Assembly: GCA_035771175.1 (NCBI GenBank)
Contig: JAYMFD010000704.1
Location: 1 to 64,000 of the forward strand
Reading direction: 5' to 3'
DNA: 64,000 nt
Origin: Paratinospora sagittata
Lineage: Eukaryota > Streptophyta > Magnoliopsida > Ranunculales > Menispermaceae
Below are positions 11,668 to 21,377 of the stretch, one piece after another (within the stretch, counting starts at the first letter, position 1; each line of letters starts with the position of its first letter). The notes below the pieces were generated by a model, which made no database searches, was not told the origin of the DNA, and worked only from the letters and a program-made list of their open reading frames with translations. Both the position numbers and the translations under genes were made by a program.

Positions 11668-14423
11668 AAAAAATAAATAAAAAAACTCCTGAAAGTCTCT
11701 CATGTTCTTTGTTGATTTCTATTTTGTTTATATACATATGTTTTGAATGAAGGTTGTTCAAAGATGTTTTTGATACTAGGCAAAGTTCTAGTGTTGAAGG
11801 TTTTTGGTGCATTCCAGGTAAGAAAGTACAAATCACTATTTGAAATCACAATGTATTTTTTCAATTGTACGTTCATACTTCAAATTAGTGAAATAAAATT
11901 GTTCTAGGAGTTCTAGAGACTCATGGTGTTTTCCAAGGATGCATTGGCCTCATTAAACAAACACCATGCAGTGTGCGTGCGTGTATATTGAAAGACGTGC
12001 TGGTTTTTTGTTGTTGTCGTTTTTTTGTTTATGTTTTCTTGTTTTTTGTTTTTTTTGTTTTTTTTTTTTCTGTATTGAGTTTGAAGAATATAGACTGCCT
12101 ACCACTCAGGTTGTTGCTCTTCTTTTTCTTACATCGAAAATAGCTGCTCTAGCAGTTCAACTTTAGCTACTTGAATTTTGATATTCTTTTCTATTTCTCA
12201 TCAAATGAATGCCATCATTTCAATTTAATTCCAAAGCAACTTTATGATACTAAAGACTTTTTTGTGCTCTCTGGGCACATGCCAAATAAATTGGTGAATT
12301 TGTGGATGTATAGTTCTTTATCTATACAATTGCCATTTTCAAATGATCATGACAACATTTAAACATATTCAATTGAGTAACACGAGATAATTGTCTGTTG
12401 TTGAATGTGAAAGCTGCTATTTGAGAAAGCGGGTTTATCAAAAACCTAGGTACTATACAATGCCATTAGATTAATAGGCGTCATATGCTGCAACGTTTGC
12501 AGAAAATTGTTTTCTTACACCGTAGTTTGGCTAGAAGCAGATGTTGCCAAACACCTCCAAAAGTGTTTTTGCTCCAAAAAAGTTTTGGGTAAGCTCTCCC
12601 AAACAGGGTTATAATAAATTTGCACTTCATTGGAACTACTACTTGCATGTATCAACATGCTAATTGCAATTGCTATCTTCTATGACCATATTTATTTCAC
12701 TATTGTTCTTTCATCTATGCTGTACAAGTTTTACTATCGTACTTTGCCCGAAACATTAGAGGGCAAAAATGTTGGATGTCTCATTCATTATGATGTATAA
12801 TGTATTTTTGCATTTTTTTTATTTTTTATTTTTTATGTTTTTCTATAGAGAAGTTTTTATTTTGATATATTTTTATTTTAGTGATAGTTCTAGATAGTTT
12901 TTAAAATTCGTTTTTATTATTTGAGTGTATTAAATAGTGTTTAGAAGTGTCTAAATAGAGTTCTAATAGGATTAGGAAGTTGCTTTTATGTTGTAGATAA
13001 CTTAGGAAACTTATTTTTAAGTGTTTTAGGTAGTTTAGAAGTTGTTTTAGGGGAGCTATCTATATAAGGAGCTCAAATTACGAAATTAAAAAAAAAAATC
13101 AATAGCAATTATTTTCTTTTTGAGAATTTTATTCTATAGAATTTATTTTGGTTTATTTTTGAGTATTTTCGTTTTTGCTTCCCTGACAAATCTACATCAC
13201 ATTATTTCTTGATACTATGATTTTCAAGAATTATTGATAAACTTTGTTCTACTTGAAGATCGATCTTAGGTCAGCCTTCTGCTTTTACCCTTGAATATTT
13301 TTTTTGATAGGCTTAAAAATATATTATTGCACGAGGAAGAAACACCTATGAATGAAACCTGTGCAAGAAGTACTTTCATTATTGCTTTAATTGTAGAGAT
13401 TGAATATTCTTGTCTGATATATTTTTTTTTTGCAGGATCGCTTTGACCCAATAATTGATGCAAAAACTGGCCGTGATCTTATCCCATCCATGGTCTATGG
13501 GTGAGCAAGAGATCCATGAATTTTTTTTCTCAGTTGTGCATTTTGTCATTATATATGCTCTGGAAAATTAATTTATATTTTGATTTTCTTGATTATTCTT
13601 CTCCAGAAGGAATATTAGGGACCAAGATTTTGAAGGAGTGTACTGTGCTGTATTGACTGTCAAGTAAGTGTATTTATATACATTATATGTCCTACTGGTG
13701 TTTGTTCATGGTACTCTCTCTCATTTAATCATGGGCGCTATTTCCATTTGTAGGTCTTGTGTTGTATCAGCTGGAATTCTCCGAATCTTTGGACAGGAAG
13801 TGGCAGAACTTCCTTTAGTTGCTACAAGCACTGATAATCAAGGAAAGGTTAGGCCGTGTAGCATCTCATTCATTATTAGGAACTGATCTCCAAACTATTT
13901 TTTCCTACCATATGAAATCTATGTCTGTTTAACCTATATTTTTGAGTCTTCTCCTGTTGCCTTTACAACTCTGTATGCTTTCCAACATTCAAATAATTGA
14001 ATTGCATTGTCTTGTTGTGTGTATTTTGTACATACTATGACATTTTATTCAAAGAATCTGACACTCCAATACTGCTATGTTAGGGCTACTTCCAATCATT
14101 GTTTTCTTGCATTGAGAGGTTGCTGGCATTCTTGAACGTAAGCAACCTTGTGTTGCCAGCTGCCGAGGAAGCAGAATCCATATGGACTACTAAATTTGGT
14201 TTCCAGAAGATAGATGAAGAACAGGTGAGTATACGCCCACTTGCAGTTATTTCAACGTGTTTTCTTTTTAATAACTTGGGCAAATTCTCAACATGGATCT
14301 TTCCTCTTACAGCTTCAACAGTACAGAAAGGACTATCAGTTGATGACGTTTCAAGGGACTTCCATGTTACAGAAGCCGGTCCCTAAATGTCGGATTGTTG
14401 GTAGATCAACTGAGCAAAGCTGA
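7839..14423 (+). CDS. PHD-finger / GNAT acyl-CoA N-acyltransferase-like chromatin protein (3' 500 codons)
   Basis: Fourteen exons with GT-AG borders and matching phases: 7839-7940, 8060-8141, 8238-8297, 8371-8423, 8515-8681, 9203-9413, 9517-9574, 9721-9777, 9907-10152, 13436-13500, 13607-13663, 13754-13847, 14084-14224, 14313-14423. Together they encode about 500 residues ending [10 protein letters not shown] Tify-binding-type region comes first ([31 protein letters not shown]). A PHD finger follows ([20 protein letters not shown]...WYCPYC), then a second Cys-rich block ([21 protein letters not shown]). A GNAT-like domain closes the protein, with NQGKGYFQ fitting the acetyl-CoA loop. This matches the Arabidopsis At2g36720/At2g27980 family, related to IDM1/ROS4; a nuclear chromatin role is inferred. 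N-terminal exons are not seen, and acetyltransferase activity is not shown by sequence. Confidence 0.85.
10153..13435 (+). other. Large intron of PHD/GNAT gene
   Basis: A 3.3 kb intron between the second Cys-rich block and the GNAT domain. It holds an (AT)n run at 11604-11664 and a poly(A) run at about 11458 flanked by AAGTCAAGAA copies (a possible short retroposon). A MITE-like segment lies near 10750-11010, and LTR-like AT-rich sequence at about 12740-13230. No coding sequence is recognised in it. Confidence 0.65.
11604..11664. repeat. (AT)n microsatellite
   Basis: About 30 perfect AT dinucleotides in the large intron; likely polymorphic. Confidence 0.95.
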
Positions 14424-15338
14424 TATTATGGTGCTTTACATGAAATTTTGGAATTGGAAGTAGAACTGTGGAGCCCATAACTGTCATGTCTTTTAGTTGA
14501 ATGTACAGGAAAGGATCTGCTTGGATCATGTACAGGGAAAAAAAAAAAAAGATCCAGTTCCTACTCCATAATATTGCTCTAGCAACAACAAAAAAAATAA
14601 ATAAAGAAAGGGATACATGGCGGTGGTAGATGAAAATACAAAATTGAGAAGAGAAACATATATGCAAGTTTTAGGTACTTTTTTGTTTTCCTAATTATAA
14701 GTAGGATCAGGAAAGAGGCAAGTCTGCAGATTTTGTGGTTTGCGGGGAAGGCGCCATTCATGTCTTTTTTGTTGATATCTTTATCAACTTGAAAACTGGA
14801 TGCTTGGGAGTTATCAGACAGTTTTGAATGCTATCTATCATTTCTTATTCAAAACCATTTCTAATTGAAGTCGTCAATGTCTCAATGAAATATATCATCA
14901 GGCGTCAGGCTTTGTGACTTTTGATTCATTCATTTGCTTGATACAGTATTGAAAGCCAATCAATTCATAATTTTTAGCCAATTAGCTATATTTTGTTCAC
15001 TATTATTGTTGTTGTTGTCGCTTTAGCTGCTATTTTCTTGTTATCATATTAAAAAACCTGATTTTGCTTAGTTTCAGATTTTAGAAACGCTTTTTAACTG
15101 GAAAAAAATAATGTGAACTAATTGTGGAACGTTAGTGTGTTGTATAGATTATCACCAACTAAAATGTTAAAACTAACTGTTAGGAGTTATTCTTTTTCCC
15201 TAATTTATGTTGCATGTGCTAGAAAAAAGAAAAGAATATTATAAACTTTAATTATTTAAATATTACATTTTGATTAAAACCTTAAACCTTAAACTTTAAT
15301 TATTTAAATATTTTTAAAAAAGATACAAGTAAGTTCGA
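14424..15338. other. 3' UTR of PHD/GNAT gene and intergenic spacer
   Basis: The first few hundred bases are probably the 3' UTR. The rest is AT-rich, with a short direct repeat (AACTTTAATTATTTAAATAT, twice near 15250 and 15290). No gene seen. Confidence 0.45.
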
Positions 15339-15933
15339 TGGGCCGACCAAATGAATCTCATAGCCGTTGATGGCCGAAGAAGCGGGAGATTCGAAATTTG
15401 AAAACTAGACTAACGTACCAAAAAAAAACACGATCTTATCAAACCTTTGGTTCATCAACAAAGCTACTTTTAGCGACTCTCAACCGTCTGATCTGATCTA
15501 CAAAAGATAAAAATTCTTTCCGTGGACCCACTCAGCCCATTGATATGAGCATCAAAGTTGCAAATCTACAATGATAAACGTACGGTCACCAATCATTATT
15601 GGGCCCACACGAAACAGCGGAACCACCGACGGGATTGGCTCACACGTGTCTAGCTCGAGTTCTTTAAAATCCATCGCTCTTTTCCTCAGAGCGAGCATAC
15701 GGGGAAAGAATTCTCAATTGATCCTTTTTTCTCTTTTGGCAGAGCAGGTAATTCTCTTCTTCTCTTCATCTTCTGTGTTCTTCGCAATTTCGTTAGGGTT
15801 TTTAAGATCTTTTTATTTTTTTTTCTAATTTCTGTCTTCTTTGTTCTCAGATTGACTCGAAAACTAGCGAATCTCACCGGTTTTGTTTGAATTCTTGGGT
15901 TTTTTTTTTTTTTTTATCCAAGTAGCGAGCGAT
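15339..15933 (+). promoter_or_regulatory. CKS1 promoter and 5' UTR: site II, G-box and telo-box motifs
   Basis: Upstream of the CKS1 start are TGGGCC at 15339-15344 and TGGGCCCA at 15600-15607. These are site II elements, bound by TCP factors in proliferation genes. A G-box core CACGTG lies at 15643-15648. A telo-box in reverse orientation (TTAGGGTTT) lies at 15793-15801, probably in the 5' UTR. Site II plus telo-box is a known pairing in plant genes active in cycling cells. A 5' UTR intron is possible (GT after GAGCAG near 15745), but its acceptor is not certain. Confidence 0.5.
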
Positions 15934-16409
15934 ATGGGGCAGATCCAGTACTCGGAGAAATACTTCGATGATACTTACGAGTACAGGTCCTGAAATCTCC
16001 GCTCAGATTTTTCGTTTTCAAAAGATTAGGTTGAATTGTATTAAAATCCTCTCTCTCGTTTTCTTTCAATTTCTTTTTTTTTTTTTTTTTTCTTTTTGAC
16101 GTTTTTTGCAGGCACGTTGTGCTTCCTCCAGAAGTGGCAAAACTGCTTCCGAAGAACCGTCTTCTTTCGGAGGTAAAATAAGCAGATTAGTAGGGTTTTT
16201 AAGTTATTTTTGATGTTTCTCGAAACGTGATGTGGAATGATGATGTTTGTGTTTGGTAGAATGAATGGAGAGCGATTGGAGTTCAACAGAGCCGAGGATG
16301 GGTTCATTACGCGATCCATCGCCCAGAGCCACACATCATGCTGTTCAGGAGGCCTTTGAACTACCAGCAACAGCAGGAGAATCAGGCTCAGCAATTGCTC
16401 GCTAAATGA
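15934..16409 (+). CDS. CKS1: Cyclin-dependent kinases regulatory subunit 1
   Basis: Three exons (15934-15986, 16112-16172, 16260-16409) with GT-AG introns in phase give 87 residues, the normal length of plant CKS1. The protein starts [18 protein letters not shown] and continues [20 protein letters not shown]. It then has the conserved core [20 protein letters not shown] and [16 protein letters not shown], with a Gln-rich tail. CKS proteins bind CDKs and phosphorylated substrates and act as processivity factors in cell-cycle control in nucleus and cytoplasm. No defect seen. Motifs upstream suggest proliferation-linked expression. Identification is near certain from sequence alone. Confidence 0.97.
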
Positions 16410-17865
16410 AGTGTGTGATTCTTGCAAGTTACTTACTCTCTGGTTTTTTTTTTTTTTTTTTTTAAGGTCTTTTTCCGTCCTCTTTTCATCTAGAAAAGAA
16501 GCAGGTCTAAAGAAGAAACACTGTAACTAGGGTTTTATTGTTTTCAGAAAAATAGGGTTTGAAGACGACAATGGTTGTGTGTTAGTGTTACTGTAACTGA
16601 AAATGTTGCTTTGGATTGGGTAATTCTGATTTTTAGACTCTTTACTTAATTGTGTATTTTTTTTTTGTGCGCGTTTCATTTGATAGATTGATTTTCTTTT
16701 TGGTTTTAGGTCTCGCATTATTAGGGTTTTGAATTTGTTAACAAGTTTAAAATCTGAAAAACGCGATTCTCGGTGGTTGTCGGTGCGGTGTGTTCACTTT
16801 TTTATTGTGCGCTGTCCTTAGCTAGCGAGATCACTTAAGCGCACAGTGCTACTACCATTGGATGTTTTTGGTGTGGTAGTATTTAGTTTTTAAGTTTTTT
16901 TTTTTTTATAATTATAATAATGAATTCATATCAATACAGGAGGGGATATAATTATATAATTGTAATCACAATGGGATAATAATATAATTCATTTTTTTTT
17001 ATGAAAGTTATCAAAATACAATTCCATTAAAAAGAAAAAAGAGAGAGGATCCTCACTTATAAGGTTTGCAATTAAAGGTGAAATTTCTTTTAATTAAATT
17101 TGGGGACTACGGGAGTATAGTCCTAACATACATATTCATTAATAATGCCTCCTATACTAACTATTCCTTTTCCATCCAGACTAGCATACATATTCATCTT
17201 CAAATGAAATTGAAGATTATGTTATACCTATTTGTTTGACCCGAAAAGAAGAGGACTAAGGTTGTGTTAAGTAGGCAATCGGTGTAAATATTTTTTTTAG
17301 AATAATTATGATGTAAATATATTTAATCAACTTCTGCCAAGGTCTAAATGCTGTCCATCATCTTTTTAGTGTTGTAGTTGATACAAGGTTTTGTTAATTT
17401 GAGTTAAATTATATTTGCATAGATCACAGCAAAATGATGAAAAAAAATCAATATTAATATGTTACAAATGATGATAAATATTTATAAATGAAGCTTAAAG
17501 TAATTTCAAGAATTTTTTTTTTCTCAAATTCACAAATATTACAATATTTCTCTGTTACCTAGAGGTACATTTTGTGAACATCAATTGTGATTATGATTGC
17601 TTCTTTATTATCACTGATGACGGTGTTTGCCATTATGATTGCTTCTTTATTTTGTTTGTACGGATATTTGAGTTCCTTCTCAATTGTGAAATATCTCAAC
17701 AAACACACATATAATATAAATACTGTTACATTGATTATAATATAATTTGCAATTATATCGCCTTCCCAATACGTAATTCATTCTAATTACGATGTACAAT
17801 ATTTTAATCAATTTAACATTCATGTAATATTGAGAATCACATTATATTTTTTTTTCTTACACAAG

Positions 17866-17901
<36 letters not shown>

Positions 17902-18059
17902 GTATTTTATTTATTTATTTGTAATTGTTACATTGGATCATTGGATACACCAAAATCATTATAGATAATTGAATCTAAGTGTGGACACCAAAACCTATTA
18001 AGGCCCAATGCCAATAACTCCGGTCGAGGAGATTTTCGCGACATTTCTTTCTGAATGTA
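16410..18059. other. CKS1 3' UTR and AT-rich intergenic region
   Basis: The first few hundred bases are likely 3' UTR. The rest is AT-rich spacer with poly(T) runs, an imperfect repeat of GATTATGATTGCTTCTTTAT near 17590 and 17630, and (AT)n at about 17873-17898. No gene or transposon end recognised. Confidence 0.45.
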
Positions 18060-18291
18060 ATTATTTATAAACTAAACACAAAGGATCCAACGGTTCCAAT
18101 TCTCCGGTATCAGAGACCGTACTAGGATTATGTACTGTAGTCGGAACTCCGAAAAGCTGAGGGATTTGCTGTTTGGTTCAGAAGAAGTTCCAGAGATTCG
18201 AAGGTTTGGAACTTGGAAACAATTTCACTTCAACTACTGAAAGCCGTCTTTTTCGCTACTAGCAATCAACAGGAATCGTTTCCGATCACAG
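18060..18291 (+). other. Putative 5' UTR exon of the 70-aa protein gene
   Basis: The segment becomes less AT-rich and ends CGATCACAG|GTATCTC, a good donor at 18292. The next plausible exon on this strand is at 27424, with a start codon ten bases in. A leader intron of about 9.1 kb carrying the copia element is the simplest reading. The left edge is a guess and no splice evidence is available. Confidence 0.4.
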
Positions 18292-18913
18292 GTATCTCTT
18301 GAATAATGTATGTGATGCTATATTCATTTGGATTCGAAATCGATTTTCTAGTTTTCCTATTCTTGTAACATTCCTTTTCCTTCCTTAAAGCGTGATGTGA
18401 TGAAATTTTCGTAATTGAATTTGAAAGTTGCGATTTTTCACTCTAAGATTGGAATTTCTATTCCCTGGTAAATTATTTGGAGCTGGAGCAAATTATGTCT
18501 TTTTGAGATCAAGTTGTTTTTTATTTTTTGACTTGATATGAGAACTGGTAAGTTAGGGTTTTCTTTCTCAATGTAACATAGCCCAACATGCAAGCTTCTT
18601 GGGCTACATTGATTTCACTGTAAGTAAATAGGGCGGCTTCTGGATTCAAACGTTTTGGCCCTGTACAGTTGAATCGCCGACTAAAACAGTTACTAAACTA
18701 GTATTGTTGGTGTCGATTCTCGCAGCAATGTCAAACCCTAGGCACAATTATTGAAATATAAGTTGTTTTTCGGAAACTAGAATTTCAAGACATGGAGGTT
18801 GGCTGGCTAACTTGATCAGAACGTTTGAGAGGAAAAGTTGATATTGCTATAAGGAGATGTATCATAAGATTGTTTTATCAAGAGTCAGCAAAGTACCAAA
18901 GAAAGAGTGGCAT

Positions 18914-19330
18914 TATTGCCGGATTTGTCTCTATGTGTGATTGAAGGCACTGATATGCTGATATGATATGTTTCCATACTTATACATCATGTATATATGG
19001 CTTACAATTATTCTAGGAGTTGTAATAGAGAGATATTAGCATTCTTTCTATAATTACGAGATTTGTATATATGGCTTAGCATTATTCTAGGGCAAGATAT
19101 TAACATTCTTTTTATAATTAGGAGATTTGTATATATGGCTTAGCATTATTCTAGGGGTTGTAATAGAGAGATATTAGCATTCTTTCTATAATATGTGTAA
19201 CTAGAATAGCATATATATGTTAGACATGTAATCAAGCAATTCTCAATATACAGAAAAATCATTCTCCAATATTCATTGGTTCCTCTTTGTATCCTTTTCT
19301 TCAACCTTCCTCTCTGTATCTTTTTCTTCA
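18914..19330 (+). repeat. 5' LTR of copia element
   Basis: Pairs with 24087-24503. It contains three imperfect internal copies of a unit with TATATATGGCTTAGCATTAT. It is followed directly by the PBS, so the right edge is exact. Confidence 0.95.
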
Positions 19331-19343
19331 TGGTATCAGAGCC
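19331..19343 (+). other. Primer-binding site of copia element
   Basis: TGGTATCAGAGCC, the initiator tRNA-Met type, directly abutting the 5' LTR. Confidence 0.95.
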
Positions 19344-19769
19344 AAACCGTGGGTTGAAGAAACTTTACTGCTATTGCAACGTTTATATCACTGTGCGCGT
19401 TGCAGCGTTTATATCACTGTGCGCGTTGCAGCAGAGAAGGTGAAGACCTGCTTTTTCTGCTTTTTTTTTTACCGTGAGTTATCGTAGGTTGCTACGTTAC
19501 CGTGAGTTGTTGCAGTTACTGCGGGTTTCAGAAGTAGTTCCAGTGAAAAAAAAAAAAAGAAAAGAAAGAAAGAAGGAAAAGTTGTTGATTAGAACAACTC
19601 TCAAAAGCATCGGGGGTATTGATTCCAAAAGCATCATATGTTGTCGCATTAAAGGGATGGTATTGATTTCAACCCCGATTATTTTATTATTATTATTATT
19701 TTTTTTTTTATCAAAAAAATAAAAAAAAAAATAATTAATTCGATTGTTCTTGTTTCTATTCTGTCAAAA

Positions 19770-21377
19770 ATGGCCGAAATAGTTCCATCCAACACGGAAA
19801 GTTCTACTGTTCCGTTATCTTCTTCTTCTTCTGATGTCAATTCGAATCAGCGATTATGCTCGGTTCAATTGAATGATTTTAATTATCTTCCTTGGTCGAG
19901 GGCAGTGACATTAGCTCTTGGTGGGAGATCACAGATTGATTTTATCGATGGGAGCAATGCCGCTCCGGATGTCCAGTCTGCTCAATACAAGGCTTGGTTT
20001 GCTAATGATCAGATGGTCCAATCGTGGTTGCTTAATACGATGGAGCCACATATTGCTGAGATTTTCAGTTATTCCGACTCGGCTGCGGATTTATGGAGTG
20101 CCGTAAAAGAGTTTTATGGAGATCATAATAATTCTGCACGGGTGTTCCAACTCAAGAAGGATATTGCCTCTTTCCAACAAGAAGGGAAACCTTTTGTTCA
20201 GTTTCTTGGTCGCATGAAGACCATGTGGAATGAGTTAGCGGTCTATCGACCACATACCACTGACTCGACAATCTTGTTGAAAAGGCCTGAGGAAGACAAG
20301 ATTTTTCAGTTGTTGGCAAATCTAACCCCAGATTATGAAGATCTTTGTAGTCGCATTCTCATGAATTCTGAGTTGCCGACGTTTGCAAGTGTTTGTGCTA
20401 CTATCCAACGTGAAGAAACACGAAAAAAGGTTATGTCTGTAAAAATTAAATCAGATATATCTGACACACGAGCCTATATTTCCACTCAACGACGTCTAGA
20501 TGACAGAGGGAACAAGGCTAGAAGGAATGAATTGAAGTGTAGCCATTGTAGCAACATTGGCCATACCGTGGATAGATGCTGGATTCTTCACCCAGACCTC
20601 AAACCCAAGTTTGCAAACAAAGGAGGCCCGAAACGTGGTCTATTCTCTGGATATCAAGCCAACCTTGTATCTGCACCACCATCTGATGGGTTATCTAGGT
20701 TTACTTCTAGTCCTATAAATCTTATCAATGAGTTTGCTACTTACATTCAGGCCAAACACGATGCTGTTGACAAGAATGAGATTGGTAATTCTTCGGCCTT
20801 GCTTGGTCAATTTGCGGGATTTCTTGCTGAGAATAAGAACTTGTCTTCTGAAGATATGTCAGGTATATTTAATGTCGTTTCTCTCGCTCTTAATATTAGT
20901 AATGTGCATGATTATTGGGCTATAGATTCGGGTGCCACTGATCATGTAACTAATATATCTAGAAATTTGACTGACTTTGAGTTTTTCTCTCCTTCATCTA
21001 CCATAACCATAGCCAATGGTAAGAGTGTGAGTGTTGTTGGCCACGGTAAGACTAAGTTACTCTCAAACTCCATTTCATCATCCGTTCTTTATGTGCCTTC
21101 ATTTCCATTTCAACTACTTTCAGTTGGCCGATTAATAGCCAGTCTAAATTGTCGTGTCATCTTTTCTCCTTACAAAGTTGTATTTCAGGATCTAATAACC
21201 CAGAAGACGATTGGTGAAGGTTTCTTCTATCAAGGACTCTATTATCTTTCCAAGAATGCTTATTTGTCCAAAGAACCCCACGCATATGCTTGCTTGTCTT
21301 CTGTTCAAGAGTTGTGGCATCAACACTTAGCTCATCCTTCGGCCCATTTTATCCAAACTTTTTCCCGCTTTGAATAA
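19770..21377 (+). CDS. Copia gag-protease and start of pre-integrase (535 aa)
   Basis: The ATG follows a leader with poly(A) and poly(T) runs. Residues 1-240 are a copia gag domain (FNYLPWSRAVTLAL near the start). A CCHC zinc knuckle begins near residue 257 (CSHCSNIGHTVDRC). The aspartic protease site is near residue 386 (AIDSGATDHV), and GAG-pre-integrase (LWHQHLAHPS) lies near the end. It stops at 21375-21377 right after the pre-integrase motif, where the frame shifts by one base relative to the following ORF. A full polyprotein would read through, so this is one half of a broken gene. Confidence 0.9.
   Translation: MAEIVPSNTESSTVPLSSSSSDVNSNQRLCSVQLNDFNYLPWSRAVTLALGGRSQIDFIDGSNAAPDVQSAQYKAWFANDQMVQSWLLNTMEPHIAEIFSYSDSAADLWSAVKEFYGDHNNSARVFQLKKDIASFQQEGKPFVQFLGRMKTMWNELAVYRPHTTDSTILLKRPEEDKIFQLLANLTPDYEDLCSRILMNSELPTFASVCATIQREETRKKVMSVKIKSDISDTRAYISTQRRLDDRGNKARRNELKCSHCSNIGHTVDRCWILHPDLKPKFANKGGPKRGLFSGYQANLVSAPPSDGLSRFTSSPINLINEFATYIQAKHDAVDKNEIGNSSALLGQFAGFLAENKNLSSEDMSGIFNVVSLALNISNVHDYWAIDSGATDHVTNISRNLTDFEFFSPSSTITIANGKSVSVVGHGKTKLLSNSISSSVLYVPSFPFQLLSVGRLIASLNCRVIFSPYKVVFQDLITQKTIGEGFFYQGLYYLSKNAYLSKEPHAYACLSSVQELWHQHLAHPSAHFIQTFSRFE

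Noticed and set aside
11585..11836. 83-codon minus-strand frame with a Tyr-Ile run
   Set aside because: Translation of (AT)n in an intron.
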